Assembly: GCA_022820505.1 (NCBI GenBank) | Contig: JAJEFK010000002.1 | Location: 120,059 to 184,058 of the forward strand | Direction of reading: 5' to 3' | DNA from: Acidimicrobiia bacterium | Lineage (GTDB): Bacteria > Actinomycetota > Acidimicrobiia > Acidimicrobiales > Poriferisodalaceae | DNA length: 64,000 nt | Program-made: the position numbers and the translations under genes | In this document: piece after piece, positions 36,866 to 47,007 of the stretch | Layout of the letters: every line of letters begins with the position of its first letter | Position numbering within the stretch: the stretch's first letter is position 1 | Notes under the pieces: generated by a model | Database searches by the model: none | Seen by the model: the letters and a program-made list of their open reading frames with translations, nothing else | Told to the model about the DNA's origin: nothing

Positions 36866-38188
36866 CTAGACGAGCCCGAGCGGGAGGGTCGTCAGCACCT
36901 CATTGCCGGTTTCGGTGATCAGCACCTGTTCTTCCAGCTTCACGCCCTCGCCGCCGGACCGAGCGCCGATGAAGGCCTCTACGCACATCACCATGCCGGG
37001 TTCGAGCACGCCGTCGTAGCCGACGGCATCCCACTTGTGACGGTGGTAGATGGCCGGGTACTCGTCGCACAGCCCGACCCCGTGCGAGATGACCGTGTAG
37101 CCGCGGTAGCTGTCCGGGTCGGGATACCACGCCTTCTCGGTGATCTCGCGCAGGGTCGCCCCGGGCTGATGCAGTTCGGTGTTGCGATGGATCTGCTCGA
37201 CGGCGAGCGACCAGCAGTCCTGTTGTGCCGACGTTGGGGCACCGCCCCCGCAGCGCCATGTGCGCGACATATCGACGCACATTCCGTACGCACCCACCAG
37301 GTCCGTGTCGAAACCCATCAACTCCCCAGCCTGCACCCGACGGCTGCTGGCCTCGTGGTACCAAGGATTCGTTCGCGGCCCAGACGACAGCAGCCTGGTC
37401 TCGACCCACTCCCCGTAGCGCCGCAGGCTCCCCGCCCACAGCTCCGCCCACAGATCGAGTTCGCTCACTTCCGGCTCGAATATGTCGTACATCTCGCCGA
37501 TGGCAGACTCGCATGCGTGGATGGCGCAGCGCATGGCGGCGAGGTCGTCGGGACCCTTCACCGCACGTGCCAATTCCATAATCGGACCTGCGCTCACCAG
37601 CTCAATGCCGCGGGATTCCAGAGCGCGAGACCCCGTCAGATCCAGCTGGTCCACCGCGAGCCGTCGTGTTCCTCGGGCCACTTCAGCCAGCAGATCGGCT
37701 ATCTCCGACGCCCAGCGCCCGGCAATCTCCTCTGACCTCGGTCCCGCCTTGAAGTAGATGTACGACGTCCCTGGCCGGATCTCGTCGACTGCTTCTGAGT
37801 GCGCATCCAAGAACTCCCCATCGGAAAACTCGAATACGACCACAGGGCCCTCTGTCGCGACGAATGCGTACCGGACGGCGTTGTGCATGGTCCACAGCGA
37901 CATGTTCGTGGTGTCGGTGGCGTAGCGGATGTTCAACGGGTCATACAGCAGTGCCGCATCGCAGTCTGCGCCGCGCAACTGCTCGCGGACCCGTTCCAGC
38001 CGGTACCGGCGCAGCGCCGAGCGATCCGGAAGCTGCAGCCCCGCAGCCACCCACTCGGCCTCCAGATCGGCCCCCGGGCCCAGCGCGTGCATGCTGAGGT
38101 CGGTGTGGTCCAGAAACCACTCCGGGGGTTCGGCACGCCCGACGCCGATCTTGGGCCGGTGGCGGCGTTCGAACCCCTGCAGTGCCAT
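36866..38188 (-). CDS. M24-fold protein, candidate DMSP lyase of the DddP type
   Basis: YDPLNIRYATDTTNMSLW; GFDTDLVGAYGMCVDMSRTW; YTVISHGVGLCDEYP; MVMCVEAFIGARSGGEGVKLEEQVLIT. Spacing D-x-D-x9-D, Y-x4-H-x5-D, D-x28-E-x14-E matches DddP metal/catalytic residues as recalled from structural work. Start taken at MALQ (38188); track start 38239 possible. Confidence 0.78.
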   Translation of the reverse strand: MALQGFERRHRPKIGVGRAEPPEWFLDHTDLSMHALGPGADLEAEWVAAGLQLPDRSALRRYRLERVREQLRGADCDAALLYDPLNIRYATDTTNMSLWTMHNAVRYAFVATEGPVVVFEFSDGEFLDAHSEAVDEIRPGTSYIYFKAGPRSEEIAGRWASEIADLLAEVARGTRRLAVDQLDLTGSRALESRGIELVSAGPIMELARAVKGPDDLAAMRCAIHACESAIGEMYDIFEPEVSELDLWAELWAGSLRRYGEWVETRLLSSGPRTNPWYHEASSRRVQAGELMGFDTDLVGAYGMCVDMSRTWRCGGGAPTSAQQDCWSLAVEQIHRNTELHQPGATLREITEKAWYPDPDSYRGYTVISHGVGLCDEYPAIYHRHKWDAVGYDGVLEPGMVMCVEAFIGARSGGEGVKLEEQVLITETGNEVLTTLPLGLV

Positions 38189-38267
38189 GCCTGCTCGTCC
38201 TCCCAAGATCTGCAGAGCCTCGCGCCGAGGCCGAGACACCGGTGCGCGGCGAGCCTAGGGTCTGAGC

Positions 38268-39173
38268 ATGGCCACAGATGAACATGACGGTGAGGCCGCC
38301 GGCACGCTCACCGGGATCACCATTCACCCCATCAAGGGCTGTCGCCGCATCGAGCTCGATTCGGCTCTGGTCGCTGCAACTGGGCTCGAGGGCGACCGTG
38401 CATGGCAGGTGGTGACGGCCCCCGATGGCACCGGTGAACTCGGCGAGTCGGTCACGCAGCGCCAGAACGCAGCCCTTGCCACCGTCGTTCCCGTGCCGAT
38501 CGACGGCGGGCTGACGATCAGCGCACCCGGCATGGGCACGATCGACGTGAAACGGCCCGATGCCAATGACACCACGGTTCTCGCACTGATCGGCGATGAA
38601 GTGGCATGCGCCGATGCAGGAGACGAGGCGGCCGAGTTCTTCAGCGAGGTGCTCGGCTTCCCGGCCAGGCTCGCGGCGCTGACCCCCGAGTCCTCCCGGC
38701 CGATGCGGCTGTTCCGGGGACGCCTCACCGGCTTCGCTGACGCCGCCCCGGTGCTCGTGGCCAATACGGCCTCGCTTGACGATTTGGTGGCACGCGCCTC
38801 GGAGCCGTTCGGCATCGAGCGATTCCGGGCGAATCTCATCGTGACCAACGACGAGCCGTGGTCCGAGGACACCTGGACGGAGTTCTCGATCGGCCCGGCC
38901 GAGCTCAGCGCTCGCGTGGTGTGGCCCCGCTGTGCCGTCCCCCAGATCGATCAGGACACCGGCGAACGCCACGGCGAACCCGCCCTCGTGCTGCGCAAGC
39001 ACCGCTGGTGCTCGGTCGCGGAAGGCTTCTCGCCAGGCATGCGGGGAATGCTGGAAGGCAACGCCATGTTCGGCATCGCGTGCACCATCGATCCCGAAGG
39101 CGTAGTGGTCTCGGTGGGCGACCCGGTCACCGTCTCAGCCACGGGTCCGCCCCTGCTCGACCCGCCCCGCTGA
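38268..39173 (+). CDS. MOSC domain-containing protein (with N-terminal beta-barrel domain)
   Basis: LTGITIHPIKGCRRIELDSALVAATGLEGDRAWQVV; FRANLIVTNDEPWSEDTW; CAVPQIDQDTGE. Confidence 0.87.
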   Translation: MATDEHDGEAAGTLTGITIHPIKGCRRIELDSALVAATGLEGDRAWQVVTAPDGTGELGESVTQRQNAALATVVPVPIDGGLTISAPGMGTIDVKRPDANDTTVLALIGDEVACADAGDEAAEFFSEVLGFPARLAALTPESSRPMRLFRGRLTGFADAAPVLVANTASLDDLVARASEPFGIERFRANLIVTNDEPWSEDTWTEFSIGPAELSARVVWPRCAVPQIDQDTGERHGEPALVLRKHRWCSVAEGFSPGMRGMLEGNAMFGIACTIDPEGVVVSVGDPVTVSATGPPLLDPPR

Positions 39174-39191
39174 GGGCTCCAGGGCCTGCCG

Positions 39192-40418
39192 CTAGGTCAG
39201 CTCGCTGAGCACCTCGTCAGTGTGCTCGCCCAGCATCGGTGCCCGCTGCCACGCCCACCAATCGCCGTCGGTGCTGAACGGCGAACCCGGCACGGTGTAG
39301 GTGCCGAGCACCGGGTGCTCCTCGGGCCGCCACCAGCCCACCGCTTCGAGATGCGGGTCGTGACGCAGATCGCCGACGGTGTTGACCGGGGTGATCGGGA
39401 TGCGCCGCCGCTGGCCCTCCACGAACAGCTCCTGCTTGGTGAAGCGGGTGGTCAGCTCCTCGACCCACGCATCCACGGCTTCCAACGCCTCACGGCGCAC
39501 CACGATGTCGATGAAGATCTCGTCGAGGATGCCCTCGTTGCCGGTCAGCTCGTGCACCCACTGCGCTACCGCGTTCCAGTGAGCCGGTTGGATCGCGATG
39601 ATCGCCACGTAGCCGTCCGAGGCCGGATACATGCCCATCGGGCTGGTGACCGGCCGGCGGTTGCCGGCCCGGGGCCGAGGCACCTGGTCGTCGAGATACA
39701 GCGGCACACCGGTTTCGGGCGACAGCCACAATCCGACTTCCTGCAGCGACAGGTCGATGGTCTGACCGAGCGCCGGTTCATCGGCCGCCGCGGCCAGGTT
39801 GCGTGCACGCACGGACATCATCGAGCCGATCACCGCATGCAGCGAGGCGCCGTGCATCAGCACGCCGATCTCTCCAGCCGGAGCCAGCGGGGGGCCATGC
39901 GGGAAGCCCACCGTGGACGCCAGCCCGCACGATGCCCAGGCGACGAGATTCGAGGAACGCCAGTGACGTCGCGGACCTGTCATGCCGAACGGTGTGATCG
40001 AGACCCAGGTCAGGTGCGGGAACCTCTCGACGATCCCGGCTACACCGAGACCTCCCTCACCAGCGTCTGCCAGCCACGGGTAGGCCTCTTGTGCAGCGGG
40101 CATCGCATCGTCGAGCACGACGTCAGCCGAGCCGATCAGCTTCACCAGCGCCGCTGCGTCCTCACTGTCGGTCGGGTCCAGCACCACGCTGCGCTTCGAC
40201 GCCGCGTAGTACGCCCACCACAAGCTGGCCTCGGGGCCTTCGTGACCGGGCGCCAGCGGCGGCATGTTGCGGATGGGATTCCCGGCGGGCGGCTCCACGC
40301 AGATCACGTCGGCGCCAAGCGCTGCCCAGACGCGGGTGCCATACGCCCCCGACAGCCCGGTCAGGTCGAGCACCCGGATGCCGCTCCACGGCCCGTGGCC
40401 TTGCTGTGCGGCGCTCAT
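39192..40418 (-). CDS. Class III CoA-transferase (CaiB/BaiF)
   Basis: ATG 40418: MSAAQQGHGPWSGIRVLDLTGLSGAYGTRVWAALGADVICVEPPAGNPIRN. Confidence 0.88.
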   Translation of the reverse strand: MSAAQQGHGPWSGIRVLDLTGLSGAYGTRVWAALGADVICVEPPAGNPIRNMPPLAPGHEGPEASLWWAYYAASKRSVVLDPTDSEDAAALVKLIGSADVVLDDAMPAAQEAYPWLADAGEGGLGVAGIVERFPHLTWVSITPFGMTGPRRHWRSSNLVAWASCGLASTVGFPHGPPLAPAGEIGVLMHGASLHAVIGSMMSVRARNLAAAADEPALGQTIDLSLQEVGLWLSPETGVPLYLDDQVPRPRAGNRRPVTSPMGMYPASDGYVAIIAIQPAHWNAVAQWVHELTGNEGILDEIFIDIVVRREALEAVDAWVEELTTRFTKQELFVEGQRRRIPITPVNTVGDLRHDPHLEAVGWWRPEEHPVLGTYTVPGSPFSTDGDWWAWQRAPMLGEHTDEVLSELT

Positions 40419-41803
40419 TGATTGCCGCCGGTGATGTTGCCCTCGGCGTCGTAGAACTCCGCTATCCCGACCGATTCGTACCAGCGGTCGAAGGGCCGCT
40501 CCAGCACGACGTCGGGTCGAGCATCGACGAATGCCGTCCCGTCCGCGACCATCTGCTCCACGTCGTCGTGCGCATAACCGATCTCGGTGAGGACGTCGAC
40601 GGTGTCGCCCCCCATGTTGGGACCGGCGCGGGTGACGTATGGAGGCGTCGCGCTCATGCGCACCGGGTTGCGGACGAACAGGTCGCGGCCCAGTCGTGGA
40701 CTGGGGGCAATCGAATACGGACGCCGGTCGTGCACTTGGGGATCGGCCAGCACGCCCGTGTGGTTCAGCACCTCGTACGCCGCAATGCCCAGCGCCTGCA
40801 GCTCCGCAGCCGCTTGCTGGGGGCTGCGGCGGCTCGTCCACGCCGACAGCTCGGCATCGATCGCATCGTGGTTGGCGATGCGATCGGCCAGCGTGGCGTG
40901 CGGGTAGGTCGACAACGCCGCCTGATCAACGGCGTCGTGCGCAGGCACATCAGACCATTCGGCCAAACCCGCCAGCGCTTGCCACGCCTCGTCATCGGGC
41001 ACTTCGACGGCGATCCAGCGATCGTTGCCCGCGCATGGGTAGATCCCCGCAGGTGCCGCCCACGACACCCGGTTGCCATTGCGAAACGGCTCGGGCACTC
41101 CCAGGTCCTGGCCCACCAGATACGGACCCAGGAACGACACCGTCGTCTCGAGCTGGCTGATGTCGATGAATCTGCCCTCGCCCGTGCGATCCCGTTCGTG
41201 CAGGGCAGTGACAATCGCCAGCATGGTGTGCAACCCGCCCATGTAGTCCGGCGGAGCGATGGAGGGAATGCCGGCGGGTTCCTCGTGCGGGAAGCCGGTG
41301 AGCGCGTCCCAACCCACGAGCGGTGCCTGATTCGGGCCGAAAGCACGGAAGGGGTAGTACGGCTTGTCGGGGTCGACCCCGAACCCGGTCATGCCTGCAT
41401 AGATGATGTCGGGGCGCACCTGTTTGACGGATTCGTAGTCGAGTCCCAGCTCGGCAATGCCCGGCGCTGCAAAATTCGTCAGGAAGACGTCGCATGTGGC
41501 CAGCAGGCGCTTCGCCGCCTCGAGTGCCTCCGGCTGTTTCAGCTCGAGGCCAACCGAGCGCTTGCCGGCCGACATCTCGGGCACGTAGGGACCGGTGTCG
41601 CAGAAGACATCCGCCAGCTCGGGATCGCGAGCCCATGCTGAGCCGAACGCTCGGGCCACATCGGGATAGCTGTGGGCCTCCACCTTGAAGACCTCGGCCC
41701 CGTGATGCGCCATGGCCTTGCCGCAGCACGGTGCCGCCACCGCGATGCTGATCTCGAAGACCCGGATCCCTGCGAGCGGTCGGCGGTTAGCGCTCGCCGT
41801 CAT
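40415..41803 (-). CDS. Class III CoA-transferase (CaiB/BaiF)
   Basis: ATG 41803: MTASANRRPLAGIRVFEISIAVAAPCCGKAMAHHGAEVFKVEAHSYPD; 4-bp overlap with the next CoA-transferase. Confidence 0.88.
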   Translation of the reverse strand: MTASANRRPLAGIRVFEISIAVAAPCCGKAMAHHGAEVFKVEAHSYPDVARAFGSAWARDPELADVFCDTGPYVPEMSAGKRSVGLELKQPEALEAAKRLLATCDVFLTNFAAPGIAELGLDYESVKQVRPDIIYAGMTGFGVDPDKPYYPFRAFGPNQAPLVGWDALTGFPHEEPAGIPSIAPPDYMGGLHTMLAIVTALHERDRTGEGRFIDISQLETTVSFLGPYLVGQDLGVPEPFRNGNRVSWAAPAGIYPCAGNDRWIAVEVPDDEAWQALAGLAEWSDVPAHDAVDQAALSTYPHATLADRIANHDAIDAELSAWTSRRSPQQAAAELQALGIAAYEVLNHTGVLADPQVHDRRPYSIAPSPRLGRDLFVRNPVRMSATPPYVTRAGPNMGGDTVDVLTEIGYAHDDVEQMVADGTAFVDARPDVVLERPFDRWYESVGIAEFYDAEGNITGGNQ

Positions 41804-42029
41804 CGATAACTCCTCATGTGCTCCGATCCCATAGCCCGGTGACCTTACTCCCGGGGCTTGCGGCGTCTGTGCTGTCTGAGTGAGCGCTGAACGGGCACAA
41901 CAGCGGCAGCGACAGCAGCCGCGGCACTGTCCGGCAGCGCGTGCTAGGACAAGGACCGCGCCGAAGCCAACGCCTCGGCCGAGGCCGGTAACGCCAAGCC
42001 ATTCCCGGACACGAGAGGACAGGCCTGCC

Positions 42030-42419
42030 ATGTCAGATTCAGCCACCGATACCCCCACCGAGGTCGTCGGCAAATTCATTGCCTGCATCGAAGCGAAGGA
42101 CCTCGACGGGGCGGCCGCCCACGTCTCCGACGACGTCTATTACGACAATGTGCCGGTCGGCGACATGACTGGCCCCGACGCCATGAAGGAGTTCCTGAGC
42201 GGCCTGACGAAGGGCGACGGACCCGTGGAGTTCGAGGTCGTCCGCCAGACGGCCACCGGCAACACCGTGATGAACGAGCGGGTCGACCGCTTCCACACCG
42301 GCTCCGGTCGCCTGATCGAGCTGCCGGTGATGGGGATCTTCGAAGTCAACGACGGCCTGATCACTTTCTGGCGGGACTACTTCGACAACGGCATGTTCAT
42401 GCGCCAGATCAAGGGCTGA
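42030..42419 (+). CDS. NTF2/SnoaL-fold protein, limonene-1,2-epoxide hydrolase-like
   Basis: VVGKFIACIEAKDLDGAAAHVSDDVYYDNVPVGDMTGPDAMKEFL ... NERVDRF ... VMGIFEVNDGLITFWRDYFD. Confidence 0.82.
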   Translation: MSDSATDTPTEVVGKFIACIEAKDLDGAAAHVSDDVYYDNVPVGDMTGPDAMKEFLSGLTKGDGPVEFEVVRQTATGNTVMNERVDRFHTGSGRLIELPVMGIFEVNDGLITFWRDYFDNGMFMRQIKG

Positions 42420-42425
42420 GACCGC

Positions 42426-43205
42426 GTGGCGTACCAGTACGACGGCTTTGACCTCACCGGCAAAGTCGCTGTCATCACCGGCGGCAACGGCGGCATCGGG
42501 CTGGGCTACGCCCGCGGCGTCGCTGCTGCCGGTGCCGACGTCAGCATCTGGGGCACGAATCCCGACAAGAACGCGGCGGCCGAGGCCGAGCTGCGCGAGA
42601 TCAACCCGTCCGCCAGTGCCCTTCGCTGCGATGTCTCCGACGAGGAGCAGGTGGAAGAGGCCATGGCGGCAGTGGTCGAGCGCTACGGGCGCGTCGATGC
42701 CTGCTTCCCCAACGCCGGCATCGGCACGCAGAACCAGCAGGGCTTCCACGAGCACTCCAACGAGGACTGGTTCAGCGTCATCGACGTGAACCTGCACGGC
42801 GTGTTCTTCACACTGCGCGCCGCCACCCGGCAGATGATCGGCCAGGGCGAGGGAGGCTCGTTGGTGCTCACCTCGAGCGGCACTGCGATCCAAGGAGCCG
42901 CCCGCGGCCAGGCCTACGCAGCCACCAAGGGCGCCATGCTGGCAATGATGATGGGCCTGTCGGTCGAGATGGCCCGCTACAAGATCAACGCCAATGCTGT
43001 CATCCCGGGCTGGATCGACACCGCCATGACCGAGCGGCTCTTCAACTGGGACAAGTTCGTAAACAACGTGATGCCGCGCATTCCCATGCGCAGGTGGGGC
43101 GTGCCAGACGACTTCGGTGCCATCGCGGTGTATCTCATGAGCGACGCCGCCCGCTGGCACACCGGCGACGTCATCAAGATCGACGGCGGTTTCAGCATCT
43201 TCTGA
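42426..43205 (+). CDS. Short-chain dehydrogenase/reductase
   Basis: FDLTGKVAVITGGNGGIGLGYARGVAAAGADV; YAATKGAMLAMMMGLSVEMA. Confidence 0.92.
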   Translation: MAYQYDGFDLTGKVAVITGGNGGIGLGYARGVAAAGADVSIWGTNPDKNAAAEAELREINPSASALRCDVSDEEQVEEAMAAVVERYGRVDACFPNAGIGTQNQQGFHEHSNEDWFSVIDVNLHGVFFTLRAATRQMIGQGEGGSLVLTSSGTAIQGAARGQAYAATKGAMLAMMMGLSVEMARYKINANAVIPGWIDTAMTERLFNWDKFVNNVMPRIPMRRWGVPDDFGAIAVYLMSDAARWHTGDVIKIDGGFSIF

Positions 43206-43376
43206 CGCTTCATACGGCCCTCGTGCAATGCGCCGTGCGTCATCGATTTACGAAGCTGTGTTAGGTTTTTTGGCGCGGGGATTCCGGCTCGCGCCACCCG
43301 AGCGACTGCGCTGTCCCACAGCGATGCCGCATTCGGTGCCACAGCGAGCTGGGCGCTGAGTCACGAGGGGGACATC

Positions 43377-45125
43377 GTGGAGGAATACGACATTCACATC
43401 AAGGACGGCACGATCGTCGACGGGACACGCGTGCCGAGCTTCCGCGGCGACCTGTGGATCTCCGACGGGCGGATCGCCCAGATCGGCGGCCGTCCCGACA
43501 AGCCTTCCAAGGAAGTCATCGATGCCGGTGGCTGCATCGTGGCCCCGGGCACGATCGACCTGCACACCCACTACGACGCGCAGATCCGCTGGGATCCCTA
43601 CTGCTCCATCTCGAGCTGGCACGGGGTGACCTCGGTGGTGCTGGGCAACTGCGGTTTCGGCTTCGCCCCGTGCAAGCCCGACTTCCGCGAGCGGTCGATG
43701 CTCACGATGGTGCGCACCGAGGCGATCCCGCTGGCGGCCATGCAGGAGGGCATGCTGCCGAAGTGGGACTGGGAGACCATCCCGGAGTATCTCGACTCGC
43801 TGGACCGCGCGCCGAAGGGCGTCAACGTGCTGCAGTACATGCCGACGGCCTCGCTGATGATCTATGTGATGGGGCTCGAAGCCGCAAAGACCCGTCCTGC
43901 CAACAACGCGGAGCGCAAGGAGATGCAGCGCCTGCTGCACGAGGGCATGGACGCCGGCTTGTGCGGGTTCTCCATCCAGCGTCTCGGCCCCAACTCCACC
44001 CAGGCCGACTTCGACGGCTCGCCGATGGTCACCGACACCATGATCGACGACGACATCTTCGTGCTGGCCGAAGTGCTGCGTGAGCGTGACGAGGGCTTCA
44101 TCCAGCTCACGCAGGCCACGAGCCCCGACGTCAACAATCCGGAGGATCTCGACTTCAAGCGGCGGCTGGCCGAGGTCAGCGGGCGACCGATCATCGACAA
44201 CGTGGTGCCGGTGAGCCAGCGCAACCCGCGGGTGCACGAGGAACGGCTCGAGTGGCTCGAGCAGGCCCACAACGACGGGCTGCGCATCTTCGGCCAGGGC
44301 GCTTCGATCCGCACGGGCTTCGCCTTCTCGCTCGACGAGTGGAACCTGTACGACTCGAGCCCGGCGTGGCGCGAAGCAACTACGGGATCGCTCGAGGACA
44401 AGATCCGCAAGATGAAAGACCCTGCCGTGCGGGATCGGCTGCGTGCCGAGACCGACGAGGCGGCGACGCTGTTCGCGAACACGCAGGGCGCGGTCGGCGG
44501 GCCGCCCCGCAAGCTGGTCGTGCAGGGCGTGGCGCGACGTCAAGACCTGCAGAAGTACGTGGGCAAGTCGCTGGGCGAGATCGCCGAGATGGAAGGCAAG
44601 CACTACATCGACGTGATGTTGGACCTGTCGCTCGAGACCGATCTGAAGACGGAGTTCCTGGGCGAGGGTCCCGAGTTCAACGTGGACCACATGTCGGCGG
44701 TGTACACCGACTCGCCGTACACGATCCCTGGCGTGTCCGACGGCGGCGCGCACACCAAGTTCTTCACCGGCGGTGCATGGACGACGGACTTCTTGGCGTG
44801 GATCGTGCGTGACGAGCAGCGGCTGACGGTCGAGGAGGCGCACTACCGGATGTCGACGCTTGCAGCTCATGCGGCCGGATTCCAGGATCGCGGTGTACTG
44901 AAGGAGGGCGCCCCGGCCGACGTGCTCGTCTATGACATGGACGAGCTGGCCATCGATCCCGAATGGATCGGCGAGGCCGTCTACGACCTGCCCGGCGGCG
45001 AGTGGCGTCGCGTGCAGCGTGCGCATGGCTACCGGCACATCCTGGTGAACGGTGTCGAAACGTTCCAAGACGGGGAGTGCACGGGCGCCACACCGGGCAA
45101 GCTCCTGCGCCACGGCCGCGGTTAG
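43377..45125 (+). CDS. Amidohydrolase, N-acyl-D-amino-acid deacylase-like
   Basis: GTG start; IVDGTRVPSFRGDLWISDGRIAQIGG, APGTIDLHTHYDAQIRWDPYCSISSWHGVTSVVLGNCGFGFAPCK, GGAHTKFFTGG. Confidence 0.88.
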   Translation: MEEYDIHIKDGTIVDGTRVPSFRGDLWISDGRIAQIGGRPDKPSKEVIDAGGCIVAPGTIDLHTHYDAQIRWDPYCSISSWHGVTSVVLGNCGFGFAPCKPDFRERSMLTMVRTEAIPLAAMQEGMLPKWDWETIPEYLDSLDRAPKGVNVLQYMPTASLMIYVMGLEAAKTRPANNAERKEMQRLLHEGMDAGLCGFSIQRLGPNSTQADFDGSPMVTDTMIDDDIFVLAEVLRERDEGFIQLTQATSPDVNNPEDLDFKRRLAEVSGRPIIDNVVPVSQRNPRVHEERLEWLEQAHNDGLRIFGQGASIRTGFAFSLDEWNLYDSSPAWREATTGSLEDKIRKMKDPAVRDRLRAETDEAATLFANTQGAVGGPPRKLVVQGVARRQDLQKYVGKSLGEIAEMEGKHYIDVMLDLSLETDLKTEFLGEGPEFNVDHMSAVYTDSPYTIPGVSDGGAHTKFFTGGAWTTDFLAWIVRDEQRLTVEEAHYRMSTLAAHAAGFQDRGVLKEGAPADVLVYDMDELAIDPEWIGEAVYDLPGGEWRRVQRAHGYRHILVNGVETFQDGECTGATPGKLLRHGRG

Positions 45126-45141
45126 AGCTTCTGTGCCGCCC

Positions 45142-45174
45142 GGCGGGGCGGGTCCTGTCAGCGAACACCCCGCC
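45142..45174. terminator. Possible hairpin between convergent genes
   Basis: GGCGGGG (45142-45148) ... CCCCGCC (45168-45174); no U-tract on either strand. Confidence 0.3.
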
Positions 45175-45199
45175 TATCTCGCCGCGCTAGCACCCACGG

Positions 45200-46468
45200 C
45201 TAGTTCGCGACGATCACTTCGGCGAGGGCGGCTACGCCTTCGCTGATGTCGTCTTGGGAGAGGCTGCCGAAGCACAGGCGCATCCGACGGGCTCCCCATT
45301 GGGGGTCTACTGACCAGGCTGCGCCTTCGTTGAACTGGATGCCTCGCTTGGCCGCTGGCGCCAGATAGCTCGACGTGTCGGTGCCGGCTGGGAACGTGAG
45401 CCATACGAAGATGCCGCCCTTGGGGTCGGTCACCTGCACCGGTCCGCCGAGCTTGATCGCCACTTGTGACAGCGCACCCATGTGGGTGTTCACGGCGTGG
45501 CGCATCACCGCGCATTTCTCTCGCAGCGTTTCCCGCAGCTGGGCTACGTGGTCGTCGAAGTGGGCTGCTGCGTATTCGGCGAGCACGAGCTGTTCGATTG
45601 CACCGGTGCCGGCGTCGTCCTTGAGGGCCATGAGCTGGCGCACGATGGGCACGTCGCCCACGATGTAGCCGACGCGGAGCGCAGGCGCGATCGACTTAGA
45701 GAACGAGCCGCAGTAGATCACTGCGCTCTGCCCCTCGGCTTCGGCGCAGTCCAGTGCGCGCAGCGTCGGCGGGCGCTCTCCGGTCCACTGGAGATCGGAA
45801 TAGCACTCGTCCTCGAAGATCGGCACGCCGAAGTGCCGAGCGATGGCCAGGATCTCCCGCCGGCGCTCGATCGGCATCACCGAACCGGTGGGGTTCTGGA
45901 CCGTCGGGATGGTGTAGATGAATCGGGGCGGTGTGCCGGCTGCAGCCAGCTCGTCAAGCAGGCCGGCAAGTCGGTCCGGCACGATCCCGTCGTCGTCGAG
46001 CTCGACGCCGACGCACCTGGCCCCTCGCCGGGCGACCGTCGAGATCATCCCCCCGTAGGTCGCTTCTTCGGCCACCACGACGTCGCCCGGGCGAAGGAAC
46101 GCTGCATTGACCAGATCGAGCGCCTGCAGCGAACCGGACACCACCAGCACCTGCTCGCTGCTCGTCGGCATATGCGCATTCGCGGCGAGCGATCCGGCGA
46201 CGAACTCACGCAACCCCTCGAAGCCCTGCGGATTGCCGCCGAGGTTGTACGTGGCGAGCTCGGAGCCATGCTTTGCGAGCACCGCCATGGCCGCCTCGGT
46301 CAGGCCGCCCACCGGCACACTCGGCGAGTCGTTGTTCCCGCCGACAAAGCTGAAGCGCGGGATCGGCGTCCATGCCCCTGCCGGCTGAGGCAGGCCTTCG
46401 GCCATCTTGGCTGCCATGTCGAACGCGCTTGCTGACGTGTTGCCGTGCGGTGGGCCGGTCTGCGGCAC
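45200..46468 (-). CDS. PLP-dependent aminotransferase (2-aminoadipate/MocR-like class I)
   Basis: EQVLVVSGSLQALDLVNAAFLRPGDVVVAEEATYGGMIS, IYTIPTVQNPTGSVMPIERRREIL, IYCGSFSKSIAPALRVGYIVGD. Confidence 0.9.
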   Translation of the reverse strand: MPQTGPPHGNTSASAFDMAAKMAEGLPQPAGAWTPIPRFSFVGGNNDSPSVPVGGLTEAAMAVLAKHGSELATYNLGGNPQGFEGLREFVAGSLAANAHMPTSSEQVLVVSGSLQALDLVNAAFLRPGDVVVAEEATYGGMISTVARRGARCVGVELDDDGIVPDRLAGLLDELAAAGTPPRFIYTIPTVQNPTGSVMPIERRREILAIARHFGVPIFEDECYSDLQWTGERPPTLRALDCAEAEGQSAVIYCGSFSKSIAPALRVGYIVGDVPIVRQLMALKDDAGTGAIEQLVLAEYAAAHFDDHVAQLRETLREKCAVMRHAVNTHMGALSQVAIKLGGPVQVTDPKGGIFVWLTFPAGTDTSSYLAPAAKRGIQFNEGAAWSVDPQWGARRMRLCFGSLSQDDISEGVAALAEVIVAN

Positions 46469-46501
46469 GATGCTCTCTCCGGTGATGCTCGGCGGGCTCG
46501 G

Positions 46502-46906
46502 CTAGGCGTCCGAGACCACTATTCGCTGCGCGAACAGCCACTGGCCGTCGACCTTGCGGACGATGTCGTCGTAGTGCCCGACCAGCAGGATCCTGCCGCC
46601 GTCGGCCAACGGCTTGACCATCTGCAAGTGGCTGAACACGGTGGCCTCGGATCCGTCGCCGTCGGCCACGACGTTGGTTACCCAGTGCTGTGCAGAAGCG
46701 AACTCGGCGTACTGCTCTTCGGTGGCATAAGCAGCGGCGAACGCCCGCAGCTCGTCTCGGCCGTTGAACGTGCCGACGATCCCGATGAACTGCCCGTCGG
46801 GAGTGAACGTATTGGCGTATCCGTCGGCATCGCCGGTGTCGATCGCCTTGTTGTAGCGGGAGATGAGGTCCCGGATCTCTACTCGATCATCATTCGTCAG
46901 CGCCAC
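46502..46906 (-). CDS. NTF2/SnoaL-like protein
   Basis: EIRDLISRYNKAIDTGDADGYANTFTPDGQFIGIVGTFNGRDELRAF. Confidence 0.82.
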   Translation of the reverse strand: MALTNDDRVEIRDLISRYNKAIDTGDADGYANTFTPDGQFIGIVGTFNGRDELRAFAAAYATEEQYAEFASAQHWVTNVVADGDGSEATVFSHLQMVKPLADGGRILLVGHYDDIVRKVDGQWLFAQRIVVSDA

Positions 46907-47007
46907 AGCTCGCCCCCCGTGCTCTGCCGGCTTGTTGGCGTCAACCTACTGCGGCACGGGTCGCGTAGCTCTGGCCCTCCGGGCGTCGGCTCCTTGGGGC
47001 GTTAGCT

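Noticed and set aside
43255-43304. TTTTTT followed by a GGCGCG...CGCGCC hairpin
   Set aside because: The T-run precedes the stem on + and reads as A-run on -, so it is not an intrinsic terminator on either strand.
43248-45113. 621-aa minus-strand ORF
   Set aside because: Antisense shadow of the amidohydrolase gene; His/Arg/Val-rich composition typical of reverse-frame translation.
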